Notes under the pieces: generated by a model | What the model was told of the DNA's origin: nothing | The model's database searches: none | The model's input: the letters and a program-made list of their open reading frames with translations, nothing else | Program-made: the position numbers and the translations under genes | Shown here: piece by piece, positions 56,361-64,000 of the stretch | Layout of the letters: every line of letters starts with the position of its first letter | How positions within the stretch are numbered: the stretch's first letter is position 1 | DNA from: Faecalibacter macacae | GTDB lineage: Bacteria; Bacteroidota; Bacteroidia; Flavobacteriales; Weeksellaceae | Assembly: GCF_003687725.1 (NCBI RefSeq) | Contig: NZ_RDOJ01000001.1 | Coordinates: 129,196-193,195 of the forward strand | Length of the DNA: 64,000 nucleotides | Direction: 5' to 3'

Positions 56361-57989
56361 TTATACCTGAATAACACCTAAATTAAATGGTGTTTCAATT
56401 GGTGCATGATCTGCAGCTTCAATTCCTAAAGAAATCCATTTTCGTGTATCCAACGGATCAATAATTCCGTCTGTCCATAAGCGTGATGCTGCATAATATG
56501 GACTAGTTTGTGCATTATACTTATCTGTAATTTCTTTTAATAATTCATCTTTTTTAGTTTCATCAATTTCAACTCCTTTACCTTTCAAAGTAGCTTCTTG
56601 TATTTGTAATAAAACTTTGGCAGCTTGTTCACCACCCATTACAGCTAATTGTGCTGATGGCCATGCCGCAATTAATCGTGGATCGTAAGCTTTTCCACAC
56701 ATTGCATAGTTTCCTGCTCCGTACGAGTTTCCTACTACAATTGTGAATTTTGGAACTACAGAGTTAGAAACAGCATTTACCATTTTAGCTCCATCTTTGA
56801 TTATTCCTCCATGTTCAGATTTTGATCCAACCATAAAACCAGTTACATCCTGTAAGAAAACTAAAGGAATTTTCTTTTGATTACAATTTGCTATAAAACG
56901 AGTTGCTTTATCAGCAGAATCTGAGTAAATCACACCGCCAAATTGCATTCCGTCTTTAGCAGATTTTACAATCTTACGTTGATTTGCAACAATTCCAACA
57001 GCCCAACCATCAATACGCGCATAAGCACAAACGATAGTTTTTCCGTAATCTGCTTTATATTCATCAAATTCTGAATTATCAACCAAACGCTTAATGATTT
57101 CATACATATCATATTGTTCAGCTCTTGATTCAGGTAAAATACCATAAATCTCTTTTTCGTCTAAAGTTGGTTTAGCAGGTTCAATTCTATTAAATCCAGC
57201 TTTTTCATAATCACCAATTTTTGACATTACAGATTTTATACGATCTAAACAATCATAATCGTCTTTCGCTTTATAATCTGTAACACCAGAAATTTCGCAA
57301 TGTGTAGTTGCTCCACCTAAAGTTTCGTTGTCAATATCTTCTCCAATAGCAGCTTTTACTAAGTAACTTCCTGCTAAGAAAATAGAGCCAGTTTTATCAA
57401 CAATTAAAGCTTCATCGCTCATAATAGGTAAATATGCACCACCAGCGACACAACTTCCCATAACGGCAGAAATTTGAGTAATACCCATCGAAGACATTTT
57501 TGCATTATTTCTGAAAATGCGCCCAAAGTGTTCTTTGTCTGGGAAAATTTCGTCTTGCATTGGTAAGTAAACACCTGCACTATCAACCAAATAGATAATA
57601 GGTAATTTATTTTCCATTGCAATTTCTTGTGCTCTTAAGTTCTTCTTTCCAGTAATTGGAAACCATGCACCAGCTTTTACTGTAGCATCGTTTGCAACAA
57701 CAATACATTGTTTTCCTGATACGTATCCAATTTTGATAACAACACCTCCAGAAGGGCAACCTCCATGTTCTTTATACATTTCGTCGCCAACTAATGCACC
57801 GATTTCAATCGAATTGGTATTGTCATCAAATAAATAATCGATACGTTCTCTTGCTGTAAGTTTTCCTTTAGCTTTGTGAGCATCAATTCTTTTTTGTCCA
57901 CCACCTATATAAACTTCGTTTAGTTTATGTTTTAATTTAGATAGTTGTAATTTATTATAATCTTCTCTTTTATTAAATGTTAGATCCAT
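56361..57989 (-). CDS. Acyl-CoA carboxylase carboxyltransferase (beta) subunit
   Basis: 542 residues, carboxyltransferase fold in two halves: the N-half has KGKLTARERIDYL, CPSGGVVIKIG and SAGVYLPMQDEIFPD; the C-half has PLVFLQDVTGFMVG and WPSAQLAVMGGEQAAKVL. Similar to methylcrotonyl-CoA or propionyl-CoA carboxylases; the exact acyl-CoA cannot be fixed. The biotin-carrying alpha subunit is not adjacent. Probably a metabolic gene unrelated to locus 2. Confidence 0.92.
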   Translation of the reverse strand: MDLTFNKREDYNKLQLSKLKHKLNEVYIGGGQKRIDAHKAKGKLTARERIDYLFDDNTNSIEIGALVGDEMYKEHGGCPSGGVVIKIGYVSGKQCIVVANDATVKAGAWFPITGKKNLRAQEIAMENKLPIIYLVDSAGVYLPMQDEIFPDKEHFGRIFRNNAKMSSMGITQISAVMGSCVAGGAYLPIMSDEALIVDKTGSIFLAGSYLVKAAIGEDIDNETLGGATTHCEISGVTDYKAKDDYDCLDRIKSVMSKIGDYEKAGFNRIEPAKPTLDEKEIYGILPESRAEQYDMYEIIKRLVDNSEFDEYKADYGKTIVCAYARIDGWAVGIVANQRKIVKSAKDGMQFGGVIYSDSADKATRFIANCNQKKIPLVFLQDVTGFMVGSKSEHGGIIKDGAKMVNAVSNSVVPKFTIVVGNSYGAGNYAMCGKAYDPRLIAAWPSAQLAVMGGEQAAKVLLQIQEATLKGKGVEIDETKKDELLKEITDKYNAQTSPYYAASRLWTDGIIDPLDTRKWISLGIEAADHAPIETPFNLGVIQV

Positions 57990-58045
57990 TGTGGTTTTTG
58001 TTTGAAGTCTAATCTTTGTTTGAAGTTGAAAGATAGTATATTTTG

Positions 58046-58630
58046 TTATTTTGATTGTATAAAATCTTGACTAAACTGAACTAATTCTGGGAAAAAATTA
58101 GAGAAGTCTTTTTCTAATTCAGCTTCGAATTGATAAATTATTGGTGTAGTATTGTCTAAGTTGTTTTCGAAGTTAACTCTTTTACTAATTCCGGTCAAAG
58201 TCTTTTGGATTCCTTCTATTGTACTGTAATTTTCGAACCAATCATATCTCAATAAATAGTCTAGCATTTCTTGTAATTTTACAGGAAAGTTGTCATAATT
58301 TAAACTAAATAATTGATAGCAATCCTCCTTGAATAGTTGAAATGTTTTTGGGTGATAATTACGCCAATGCTTGATTAAGAAATAATCATAAATAATATCG
58401 ACAACAATAGGAGCATATTTATGCTGTGTAGAATGAAAATAGGCTGTGCTTTTCTTTACAATTTCGTGCGAATCTGTGAAAGAATCAATTTCTCGATGTA
58501 ATAAAATTCCTTTTTTTATATCATTAGGATAATCATTGTATTTATTGCCTTTTACAACTTCACCTAAAAGATTTCCGAGTTGTAATGAAGGGTTATTGAA
58601 AGATAAATACTGATGAGCAACTAGATTCAT
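58046..58630 (-). CDS. ACP phosphodiesterase-like protein (DUF479/AcpH)
   Basis: 194 residues from the ATG at 58630; a TTG at 58636 adds two residues. The AcpH pattern is visible: LLHREIDSFTDSHEIV and DIIYDYFLIKHW, holding the conserved His/Asp residues. AcpH removes the phosphopantetheine arm of acyl carrier protein; whether this homologue does so is not proved. Stand-alone in the minus-strand run, 59 bases upstream of the TPR gene's end. Confidence 0.82.
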   Translation of the reverse strand: MNLVAHQYLSFNNPSLQLGNLLGEVVKGNKYNDYPNDIKKGILLHREIDSFTDSHEIVKKSTAYFHSTQHKYAPIVVDIIYDYFLIKHWRNYHPKTFQLFKEDCYQLFSLNYDNFPVKLQEMLDYLLRYDWFENYSTIEGIQKTLTGISKRVNFENNLDNTTPIIYQFEAELEKDFSNFFPELVQFSQDFIQSK

Positions 58631-58689
58631 AAACAATTTATTGACAATTAAATATAGTTTATTTTTTCCGAATTAAAGTTTTCTCTCAG

Positions 58690-60042
58690 TTATTCTTCTA
58701 ATTTTTTTAATTCAGGGTAGCGATCAAAAAATTCTTCCTTCATACTTTCGTCTAAATTTTTAGCACTTATAAATGCTTCTTTAGCTAAATCTTTTTCACC
58801 TTTAAAAATATAACAGTATGAAAGTTGGTAATAAATTTCGGCACGATTAAAATGGATTAAAGCTAATAGTGCTTCTTTAATAGCAGTATCATATTCTTCC
58901 ATCACAATATTTGCTTCAATTAAAGCAATCCAATTATTAAGACGTAATGGCTCTATTGCTACAATGCGGCGATAACTCTCAATAGCTTCTTCGTATTGAC
59001 CAACTTTAATTAAGATAAAACAATGTGTTTTCCAATATTCTACATTTAGTTCGTCTAAATCAAGAGCTCTATTAACATAAAATAATGCTTCTTGATAATT
59101 TCCTAATTTAGAATATAAATTAGCAGTTTTTCCCCACACTTTATCTAGTTGAGGGTCTTCTTTTATTGATAAATGATATGCTTTTAAAGCTTTGTATGGA
59201 AGTTCTAATTTTTCGTAGCATTCTCCAATTCTAAAATACGTAATTGCAGAAGAATCTTCTAATTCTAAAATGTCTTCAAAAGTTTCTATAGCTTCTTCGT
59301 AACGAGTTAGTTTCTCTAATATTGAAGCTTTATGGTTAATTCCTGAAATATTTGTAGGATTAATAACAATTACATAATCGTAAGCATCTAAAGCTTTTTC
59401 TAAATTACCATTTTTTTCATAAAGATGTCCTAACTGAGACCAAGCGATTTCTGAATAGGGATTATCATCGATGTATTCTAAAAGAAATTCAATACATTCT
59501 GAAGTTGCATGAAGTTCTTCGTAACATTGCAAAATAGAGTAGAAGGAGTAATCATTTTCATCTCCGTGTTCTAATGCTTGTTTAAAATAAATAAGTGCAG
59601 TGCCAACTTCGTCAAGGTTTAAATATTCGTTTCCAATGCAATTGAAAATGAAATCTAAATCTTCACCATGCTCCAAAGCTTTTTCATAAAACTGAATAGC
59701 TTTTTTTGGCATATTTTTAATTCCCCAATATCTTGCAACAACCAATTGATATTCTAAATCTTCGGAAGCAAAATCTTTAATTTCTTGAATTAATTCTGAG
59801 GCTTTCTTTAACTGTGTTAAAGAGATATGATATTCTATCTGTTTAATTTTTAATTCATAGTTGTCTGGATGCAAAGCAAAAGCGTAGTTTAATGCTTTCT
59901 TTGCATATTCAAAATCACTTACATCTAAGTAAAAAGATATGATTTCTTGTAATTGTTCAGAGTCAAAATATATTTGCTCCTTGTGATCCAACATATGTTC
60001 GAATTGTTCAATCAATTCGTTGTTTAAAAACTCATCCTCCAT
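58690..60042 (-). CDS. Tetratricopeptide-repeat protein
   Basis: 450 residues made almost wholly of TPR units, for example GNLEKALDAYDYVIVINPTN, GNYQEALFYVNRALDLD and GQYEEAIESYRRIVAIEP; I count about eleven. No signal peptide and strongly acidic, so probably a cytoplasmic scaffold. Common in Bacteroidetes next to glmM. Partners unknown. Confidence 0.9.
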   Translation of the reverse strand: MEDEFLNNELIEQFEHMLDHKEQIYFDSEQLQEIISFYLDVSDFEYAKKALNYAFALHPDNYELKIKQIEYHISLTQLKKASELIQEIKDFASEDLEYQLVVARYWGIKNMPKKAIQFYEKALEHGEDLDFIFNCIGNEYLNLDEVGTALIYFKQALEHGDENDYSFYSILQCYEELHATSECIEFLLEYIDDNPYSEIAWSQLGHLYEKNGNLEKALDAYDYVIVINPTNISGINHKASILEKLTRYEEAIETFEDILELEDSSAITYFRIGECYEKLELPYKALKAYHLSIKEDPQLDKVWGKTANLYSKLGNYQEALFYVNRALDLDELNVEYWKTHCFILIKVGQYEEAIESYRRIVAIEPLRLNNWIALIEANIVMEEYDTAIKEALLALIHFNRAEIYYQLSYCYIFKGEKDLAKEAFISAKNLDESMKEEFFDRYPELKKLEE

Positions 60043-60060
60043 AAATACCTATCTAAAATA

Positions 60061-60090
60061 GAAAAATGCTTTTATAAAAAAGCATTTTTC
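60061..60090 (-). terminator. Terminator after glmM
   Basis: The arms 60061-60073 and 60078-60090 pair over 13 bases with loop ATAA; the minus strand then carries TTTTTCTATTTT. It lies between glmM and the TPR gene. Confidence 0.75.
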
Positions 60091-60129
60091 ATAATTTATA
60101 GTTTTGCACAACTAATTAACAATAGAATA

Positions 60130-61512
60130 TTAAATGATAGCTTTAATACTTTTAATCATTTTATCTGCTAATAAGTTTGCGTTTTCTTCTGATGTACTTT
60201 CAGTGTAAATTCGAATGATTGGTTCTGTATTTGACTTACGTAAATGAACCCATTCTGTTTCGAAATCAATTTTAACTCCATCAACTGTATTAATTTGTTC
60301 GTCTTTGTACAATTCTTGAACTTTAACTAATAACTCGTCAACATTAATTTCTGGTGTTAATTCGATTTTCTTTTTAGCCATAAAGTAAGCAGGGTAAGAA
60401 GCTCTTAAATCAGAAACTGTAATATCTTGCTCAGCTAAATGTGATAAAAATAAAGCAATACCAACTAAAGAATCACGACCGTAGTGTAACTCTGGATAGA
60501 TGATACCACCGTTTCCTTCACCACCGATTAAAGCACCGGTTTCTTTCATTTCAATAACAACGTTTACTTCACCAACAGCAGATGGCGAGTAAGTTTGTCC
60601 ATGTTTTACAGCAATATCTCTTAATGCACGAGAAGAAGATAAGTTAGAAACTGTAGCAGATGGAGTTTTTCCTAAAACATAATCAGCAACGGCAACTAAA
60701 GTATATTCTTCACCAAACATGTTTCCTTTTTCGTCGATAATTGCTAAACGATCAACATCTGGATCAACAACAATTCCGAAATCAGCTTTCTCCTCGATTA
60801 CTTTAGCACAAATATCACCTAAATGTTCTTTTAAAGGTTCTGGATTGTGAGGGAAATGACCTGTAGGTTCGCAATACATTTTGATGTAATCTACATCTAA
60901 TTTGTCTAATAAATTTGGAATTGAAATACCACCAGTAGAATTAACAGCATCAATAGCTACTTTGAATTTTTTAGCTTTAATAGCTTCAACATTAACTAAT
61001 GGTAATGCTAAGATTTTTTCGATATGTAAATCAATTGCTCCTTCAAAAGTTTCGTAAGATCCTAAATCATCAACATCAGCAAAGATGTAATCATCAGCAT
61101 CAACAGTTGCTAAAATTTGAGCACCATCTTCAGAAGAAACAAATTCTCCTTTACCGTTTAATAATTTTAAAGCATTCCATTCTTTTGGATTGTGAGAAGC
61201 TGTTAAAATAATACCTCCATCAGCATCTAAATGTGTTACCATTACTTCAACTGTAGGAGTAGTTGATAATCCTAAATCGATTACATTAATACCTAATCCT
61301 TGTAAAGTAGAAGTTACTAATTGTGAAACCATTTGACCAGAGATACGTGCATCTCTTCCGATTACAACTTTATATGATTTCTTATTTGATTGTTTTTTTA
61401 ACCAAGTTCCGTAAGCTGCAGCAAATTTTACAGCATCAATAGGTGTTAGATTGTCTCCTGGATTTCCTCCAATAGTTCCTCTAAATCCTGAAATTGATTT
61501 AATTAAAGACAT
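60130..61512 (-). CDS. glmM: Phosphoglucosamine mutase (phosphohexomutase family)
   Basis: 460 residues from the ATG at 61512 (MSLIKSISGFRGTIGG); the frame extends to 61542, but that start lies beyond a -7-like box. Phosphoserine loop TASHNP with Ser106, metal loop VDPDVDRLAIID, sugar loop GGEGNGG, and phosphate loop SNTEPIIRIY. It makes glucosamine-1-phosphate for UDP-GlcNAc, and so feeds peptidoglycan, LPS and glycan loci. Phosphomannomutase activity cannot be excluded. Confidence 0.93.
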   Translation of the reverse strand: MSLIKSISGFRGTIGGNPGDNLTPIDAVKFAAAYGTWLKKQSNKKSYKVVIGRDARISGQMVSQLVTSTLQGLGINVIDLGLSTTPTVEVMVTHLDADGGIILTASHNPKEWNALKLLNGKGEFVSSEDGAQILATVDADDYIFADVDDLGSYETFEGAIDLHIEKILALPLVNVEAIKAKKFKVAIDAVNSTGGISIPNLLDKLDVDYIKMYCEPTGHFPHNPEPLKEHLGDICAKVIEEKADFGIVVDPDVDRLAIIDEKGNMFGEEYTLVAVADYVLGKTPSATVSNLSSSRALRDIAVKHGQTYSPSAVGEVNVVIEMKETGALIGGEGNGGIIYPELHYGRDSLVGIALFLSHLAEQDITVSDLRASYPAYFMAKKKIELTPEINVDELLVKVQELYKDEQINTVDGVKIDFETEWVHLRKSNTEPIIRIYTESTSEENANLLADKMIKSIKAII

Positions 61513-61531
61513 AGTGTTTTTATTTTGATAA

Positions 61532-61539
61532 CAAATGTA
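61532..61539 (-). promoter_or_regulatory. Candidate -7 box for glmM
   Basis: Minus-strand TACATTTG matches TAnnTTTG, 19 bases before the chosen ATG at 61512. No -33 TTG at usual spacing. Confidence 0.45.
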
Positions 61540-61639
61540 CAAAAAACAATATTTAGAATTTGATTAATAGATTGGTATGATTTTAGTTTAGAAATATTTA
61601 ACAATTAAACAACGCTATAACTTTAAAAATGAATTTATT

Positions 61640-61924
61640 ATGATTACATCAGTTTTGATTATTTCTTTTCTTTGGAATTGGATTTCATGGGGGATTTTCG
61701 GCGTTATTGCCGGAGCATTAGCTAAAGCAATTATGCCAGGAAGAGATCCGGGAGGATTTTGGGTTACTATGTTAATCGGAATTATTGGAGCTATGTTAGG
61801 TGGTTTTATTTCAACATTGGTGTTGAATTACGATCCTAATAATTGGTCATTTGGTGGATTTGTGGTCGCTATTCTTGGTGCATTATTACTATTATTCATC
61901 TATAGAAAAGTAGCAGTTAAATAA
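61640..61924 (+). CDS. GlsB/YeaQ/YmgE family membrane protein
   Basis: 94 residues with three predicted membrane helices and the glycine-rich signature GVIAGALAKAIMPGRDPGG and IIGAMLGGFI. These small transglycosylase-associated proteins are linked to envelope stress in other bacteria; molecular function unknown. Single gene, with a strong terminator after it. Confidence 0.92.
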   Translation: MITSVLIISFLWNWISWGIFGVIAGALAKAIMPGRDPGGFWVTMLIGIIGAMLGGFISTLVLNYDPNNWSFGGFVVAILGALLLLFIYRKVAVK

Positions 61925-61932
61925 GCTTAACA

Positions 61933-61968
61933 AAAAAAGCCTTAATCATTAATGATTAAGGCTTTTTT
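61933..61968. terminator. Bidirectional terminator between the GlsB gene and the acetate transporter
   Basis: A perfect palindrome, 61933-61950 with 61951-61968, with A and T runs at the ends. Serves the plus-strand gene ending at 61924 and the minus-strand gene ending at 61984. Confidence 0.88.
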
Positions 61969-61983
61969 ATTTATTCAAATATT

Positions 61984-62553
61984 TTAAAGAGGAAGAATGT
62001 TCTTTTCGTAAGTTTTATTAATCATAATAGCAGATGCTTCGTAAAAGGCAATGAATCCACACACGATTCCAACCCAACCAGCAACATTCAAGATTTGTTC
62101 ACTATCAGCGAAATTACTTGCAGCTAATAAGAAAAATAATAAGGTTAACGAACCAAATAATAATTTACCAACTGTATGTCCTTTTAAAGTTTGTAAGAAA
62201 TTTACTAATGTAAATAATCCCCACATTCCTAAGTAACATCCCATTGCATTACCATCTGGTTTTTCAGCACCTAATACACCTGGTGCTAACCATGTAAATA
62301 CTAATGTAAGCCAAAATGCTCCGTATGCCATAAAAGCAATACTACCAAAGTTGTTTCCTTTTTTCCATTCCATTGCACCAGCTATAAACTGTGCTCCTCC
62401 ACCAAAGAAAACTCCCATTCCCATAATCATACTATTTACTGGAAAAAATCCAGCATTGTGGATATTTAGTAAAATAGTAGTCATTGCGAAACCATATAAT
62501 CCTAATGGTCCTGGGTTAGCTGTTTTGTCTGTAATTGTGTAAATATTTTCCAT
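61984..62553 (-). CDS. Acetate uptake transporter (SatP/YaaH/GPR1 family)
   Basis: 189 residues with six membrane helices. The family signature NPGPLGLYGFAMTTILL (NPAPLGL-type) is near residue 13. It takes up acetate, and often succinate, in symport with protons across the inner membrane. Own transcription unit; 284 bases upstream contain the yidC terminator and AT-rich promoter space without a clear consensus box. Confidence 0.93.
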   Translation of the reverse strand: MENIYTITDKTANPGPLGLYGFAMTTILLNIHNAGFFPVNSMIMGMGVFFGGGAQFIAGAMEWKKGNNFGSIAFMAYGAFWLTLVFTWLAPGVLGAEKPDGNAMGCYLGMWGLFTLVNFLQTLKGHTVGKLLFGSLTLLFFLLAASNFADSEQILNVAGWVGIVCGFIAFYEASAIMINKTYEKNILPL

Positions 62554-62780
62554 AATACTTATTAATATGAGACAATAATAAGATGAAAATAATAAATAAC
62601 AAACAATTTATTAATAAATGTGTATATGATACACTAAAATTATTTTTTAATAAATCTAACTATTTATATATTAATAAGTAATGATAAATAATCTCTAATG
62701 TCTTGATATGATAAATAATGTTAAAATTATCAAAAACAGATGGATTTTTCGCGAGGATATAACACTAGTATTAATTCATA

Positions 62781-62818
62781 AAAAAAAATCCGTTAATACT
62801 TATTAACGGATTTTTTTT
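62781..62818 (-). terminator. Terminator after yidC
   Basis: The arms 62781-62798 and 62801-62818 pair over 18 bases (core TCCGTTAATA) with A run and T run flanks. It lies 20 bases past the yidC stop. Confidence 0.88.
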
Positions 62819-62837
62819 TATGAATTTGTAAACTTTA

Positions 62838-64000
62838 TTATTTACGATTCTTTTTAATTTGTTCTTGTTGCTCTTGCATTTCTTGAGCTTTTTTCATCAT
62901 ATCTTGCATACGAGAAGCAAATTTTCCTTCTTTCTTAGGTTTAGCTTTATTAGCTTCTAAGATTTGGTGAACTTTACTTTCGTTAATCATTACTTTTTTA
63001 ATATAAAGAACGATGAAAACATTAAGTGCATTAGAAACTAAATAATACCAAGATAAACCTGATGCATAATTGTTAAGGAATACGAAGAAGAATACAGGCA
63101 TTATGTACATCATGTATTTCATAAACTCCATATTTGGCATTCCTTCTTGCTGTGGCATTTGGAAATTATCCATCGATCCAGATACTTTAAAGTAAACCAT
63201 CATTGCAACGATATATAACATTGCGAAGATAGATAAGTGACCGTTTAATAACGGAATCCAATCTGGAATTTGAATAATATCATCAAAAGCAGTTAAATCT
63301 TCAGCAAATAAGAAAGGAACTCCTCTTAAATCAATTAAGTTAGGGAAGAAACGGAATAAAGCATAGAAGATAGGAATTTGTAATAAGGCAGGTAAACATC
63401 CAGCTAATGGATTTACACCAGCGTTACGATAAATTTCCATCGTAGCTTGTTGTTTCTTCATTGCATCTTTAGAATCTTTGTACTTCTCGTTGATCTCGTT
63501 TAATTCAGGACGTAAAACCTTCATTAAAGCAGATTGACGGTATTGTTTGTACATAATTGGAGATAATACCAACTTAACTACAATTGTAAGTAAGAAAATT
63601 GCCCAACCTAATTCAATACCAAAGTTTGCTAAGAATTTAAATACAGGTAAGAAAAAGTATTTGTTTAACATACCAAAGATTCCCCATCCAAAGTCAATTA
63701 AGTTTTGGAAACCTTTGTCGTTGTAGTCTTTTAAGAAATCAAAATCTAATGGTACAAAATCAAAAGTTAACTTATGGTTTAATTCAGCATTTTTTAATTC
63801 TAATTCTGAAGTAAACGAGTAGTGCTTACTGAATTTTGCATCCTCTTCGTCAGCATTTAAAGATCCACCTTTAGTGTTTTTAAATCCCTCGTCAGATGAT
63901 AAGATAGTAGAAAAGAACTGTTGTTTATTTGCAACCCAAGAGATTGCTTCAGTTTCTTCCCACTCATCTGACCCAAATAATTCGTACTCGATATCTTTAG
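62838..64000 (-). CDS. yidC: Membrane protein insertase YidC (5' end outside window)
   Basis: The frame is open from the right edge to the stop at 62838, about 387 residues. It covers the end of the periplasmic domain (FDFVPLDFDFLKDY) and the whole insertase core: GWAIFLLTIVVKLVLSPIMYKQYRQS with the conserved Arg, then NPLAGCLPALLQIPIFYALF and the following helices. A Lys/Gln-rich tail ends the protein. YidC inserts membrane proteins alone or with SecYEG. The start codon is beyond base 64000. Confidence 0.96.
   Translation of the reverse strand, partial: KDIEYELFGSDEWEETEAISWVANKQQFFSTILSSDEGFKNTKGGSLNADEEDAKFSKHYSFTSELELKNAELNHKLTFDFVPLDFDFLKDYNDKGFQNLIDFGWGIFGMLNKYFFLPVFKFLANFGIELGWAIFLLTIVVKLVLSPIMYKQYRQSALMKVLRPELNEINEKYKDSKDAMKKQQATMEIYRNAGVNPLAGCLPALLQIPIFYALFRFFPNLIDLRGVPFLFAEDLTAFDDIIQIPDWIPLLNGHLSIFAMLYIVAMMVYFKVSGSMDNFQMPQQEGMPNMEFMKYMMYIMPVFFFVFLNNYASGLSWYYLVSNALNVFIVLYIKKVMINESKVHQILEANKAKPKKEGKFASRMQDMMKKAQEMQEQQEQIKKNRK

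Noticed and set aside
62554-62837. A regulatory RNA upstream of the acetate transporter
   Set aside because: Apart from the yidC terminator I see only AT-rich sequence without a repeatable structure.

Overview
The window looks like a contiguous stretch of a Flavobacteriia chromosome, probably of the Weeksellaceae/Chryseobacterium-Empedobacter kind (genus not settled). Grounds: very AT-rich DNA, no strong Shine-Dalgarno sequences, promoter-like boxes of the Bacteroidetes form TAnnTTTG, and lineage-typical genes (two GLPGLI proteins, a PUR/DUF3276 protein, a long NusB, TIGR02757, an OmpA/SusC-type barrel receptor with a carboxypeptidase-like N-terminus). I see no tRNA, rRNA, CRISPR array, insertion sequence or phage gene.

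Layout. 1-7195 (minus strand): outer-membrane receptor (cut by the left edge), GLPGLI protein, nicotinamidase, second GLPGLI protein, then a unit with a family 2 glycosyltransferase, a lipid A-type acyltransferase and an RluA pseudouridine synthase, then panB. 7608-27518 (nearly all plus strand): surface glycan locus 1. It has rfbB and rfbA for dTDP-4-keto-6-deoxyglucose, a Wzm/Wzt ABC exporter, a WecE-type sugar aminotransferase, a formyltransferase-like protein, a hexapeptide acyltransferase, an MsbA/PglK-like ABC flippase, a short SDR and eleven glycosyltransferases, one of them inverted. 27573-32358 (minus): OmpR-type two-component system, coaE, yajC, a DUF1573 lipoprotein, nusB. 32422-41208: an ABC exporter, a PUR-family protein, sucC, a GT-C glycosyltransferase, lolD, TIGR02757, a NUMOD4-like protein, an esterase and an Smr protein.

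41326-56321 (plus): surface glycan locus 2. It opens with a four-gene set that matches the mycobacterial decaprenylphosphoryl-D-arabinose route: UbiA-type phosphoribosyltransferase, DprE1-like oxidase, DprE2-like reductase and a HAD phosphatase. A GT-C enzyme resembling arabinofuranosyltransferases follows, then two GT4 and two GT2 enzymes, an EpsG/Wzy-like polymerase, a WecA/TagO-type phosphoglycosyltransferase, Wza, a Wzc-type tyrosine kinase with a (Gly-Tyr)9 tail, and a WcaJ/PglC-type phosphoglycosyltransferase. 56361-64000 (mostly minus): acyl-CoA carboxylase beta subunit, an AcpH-like protein, a TPR protein, glmM, a small GlsB/YeaQ membrane protein (plus), an acetate transporter and yidC (cut by the right edge).

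How the parts may work together: locus 1 probably builds an ABC-exported O-antigen-like glycan carrying an aminated, perhaps formylated, 6-deoxyhexose. Locus 2 probably builds a Wzy/Wza/Wzc-exported capsule or exopolysaccharide decorated with D-arabinofuranose from a polyprenyl-phosphate donor. The most interesting proposal is this arabinose-donor pathway inside a flavobacterial capsule locus. All functions are read from motifs and gene context; no database search was run.
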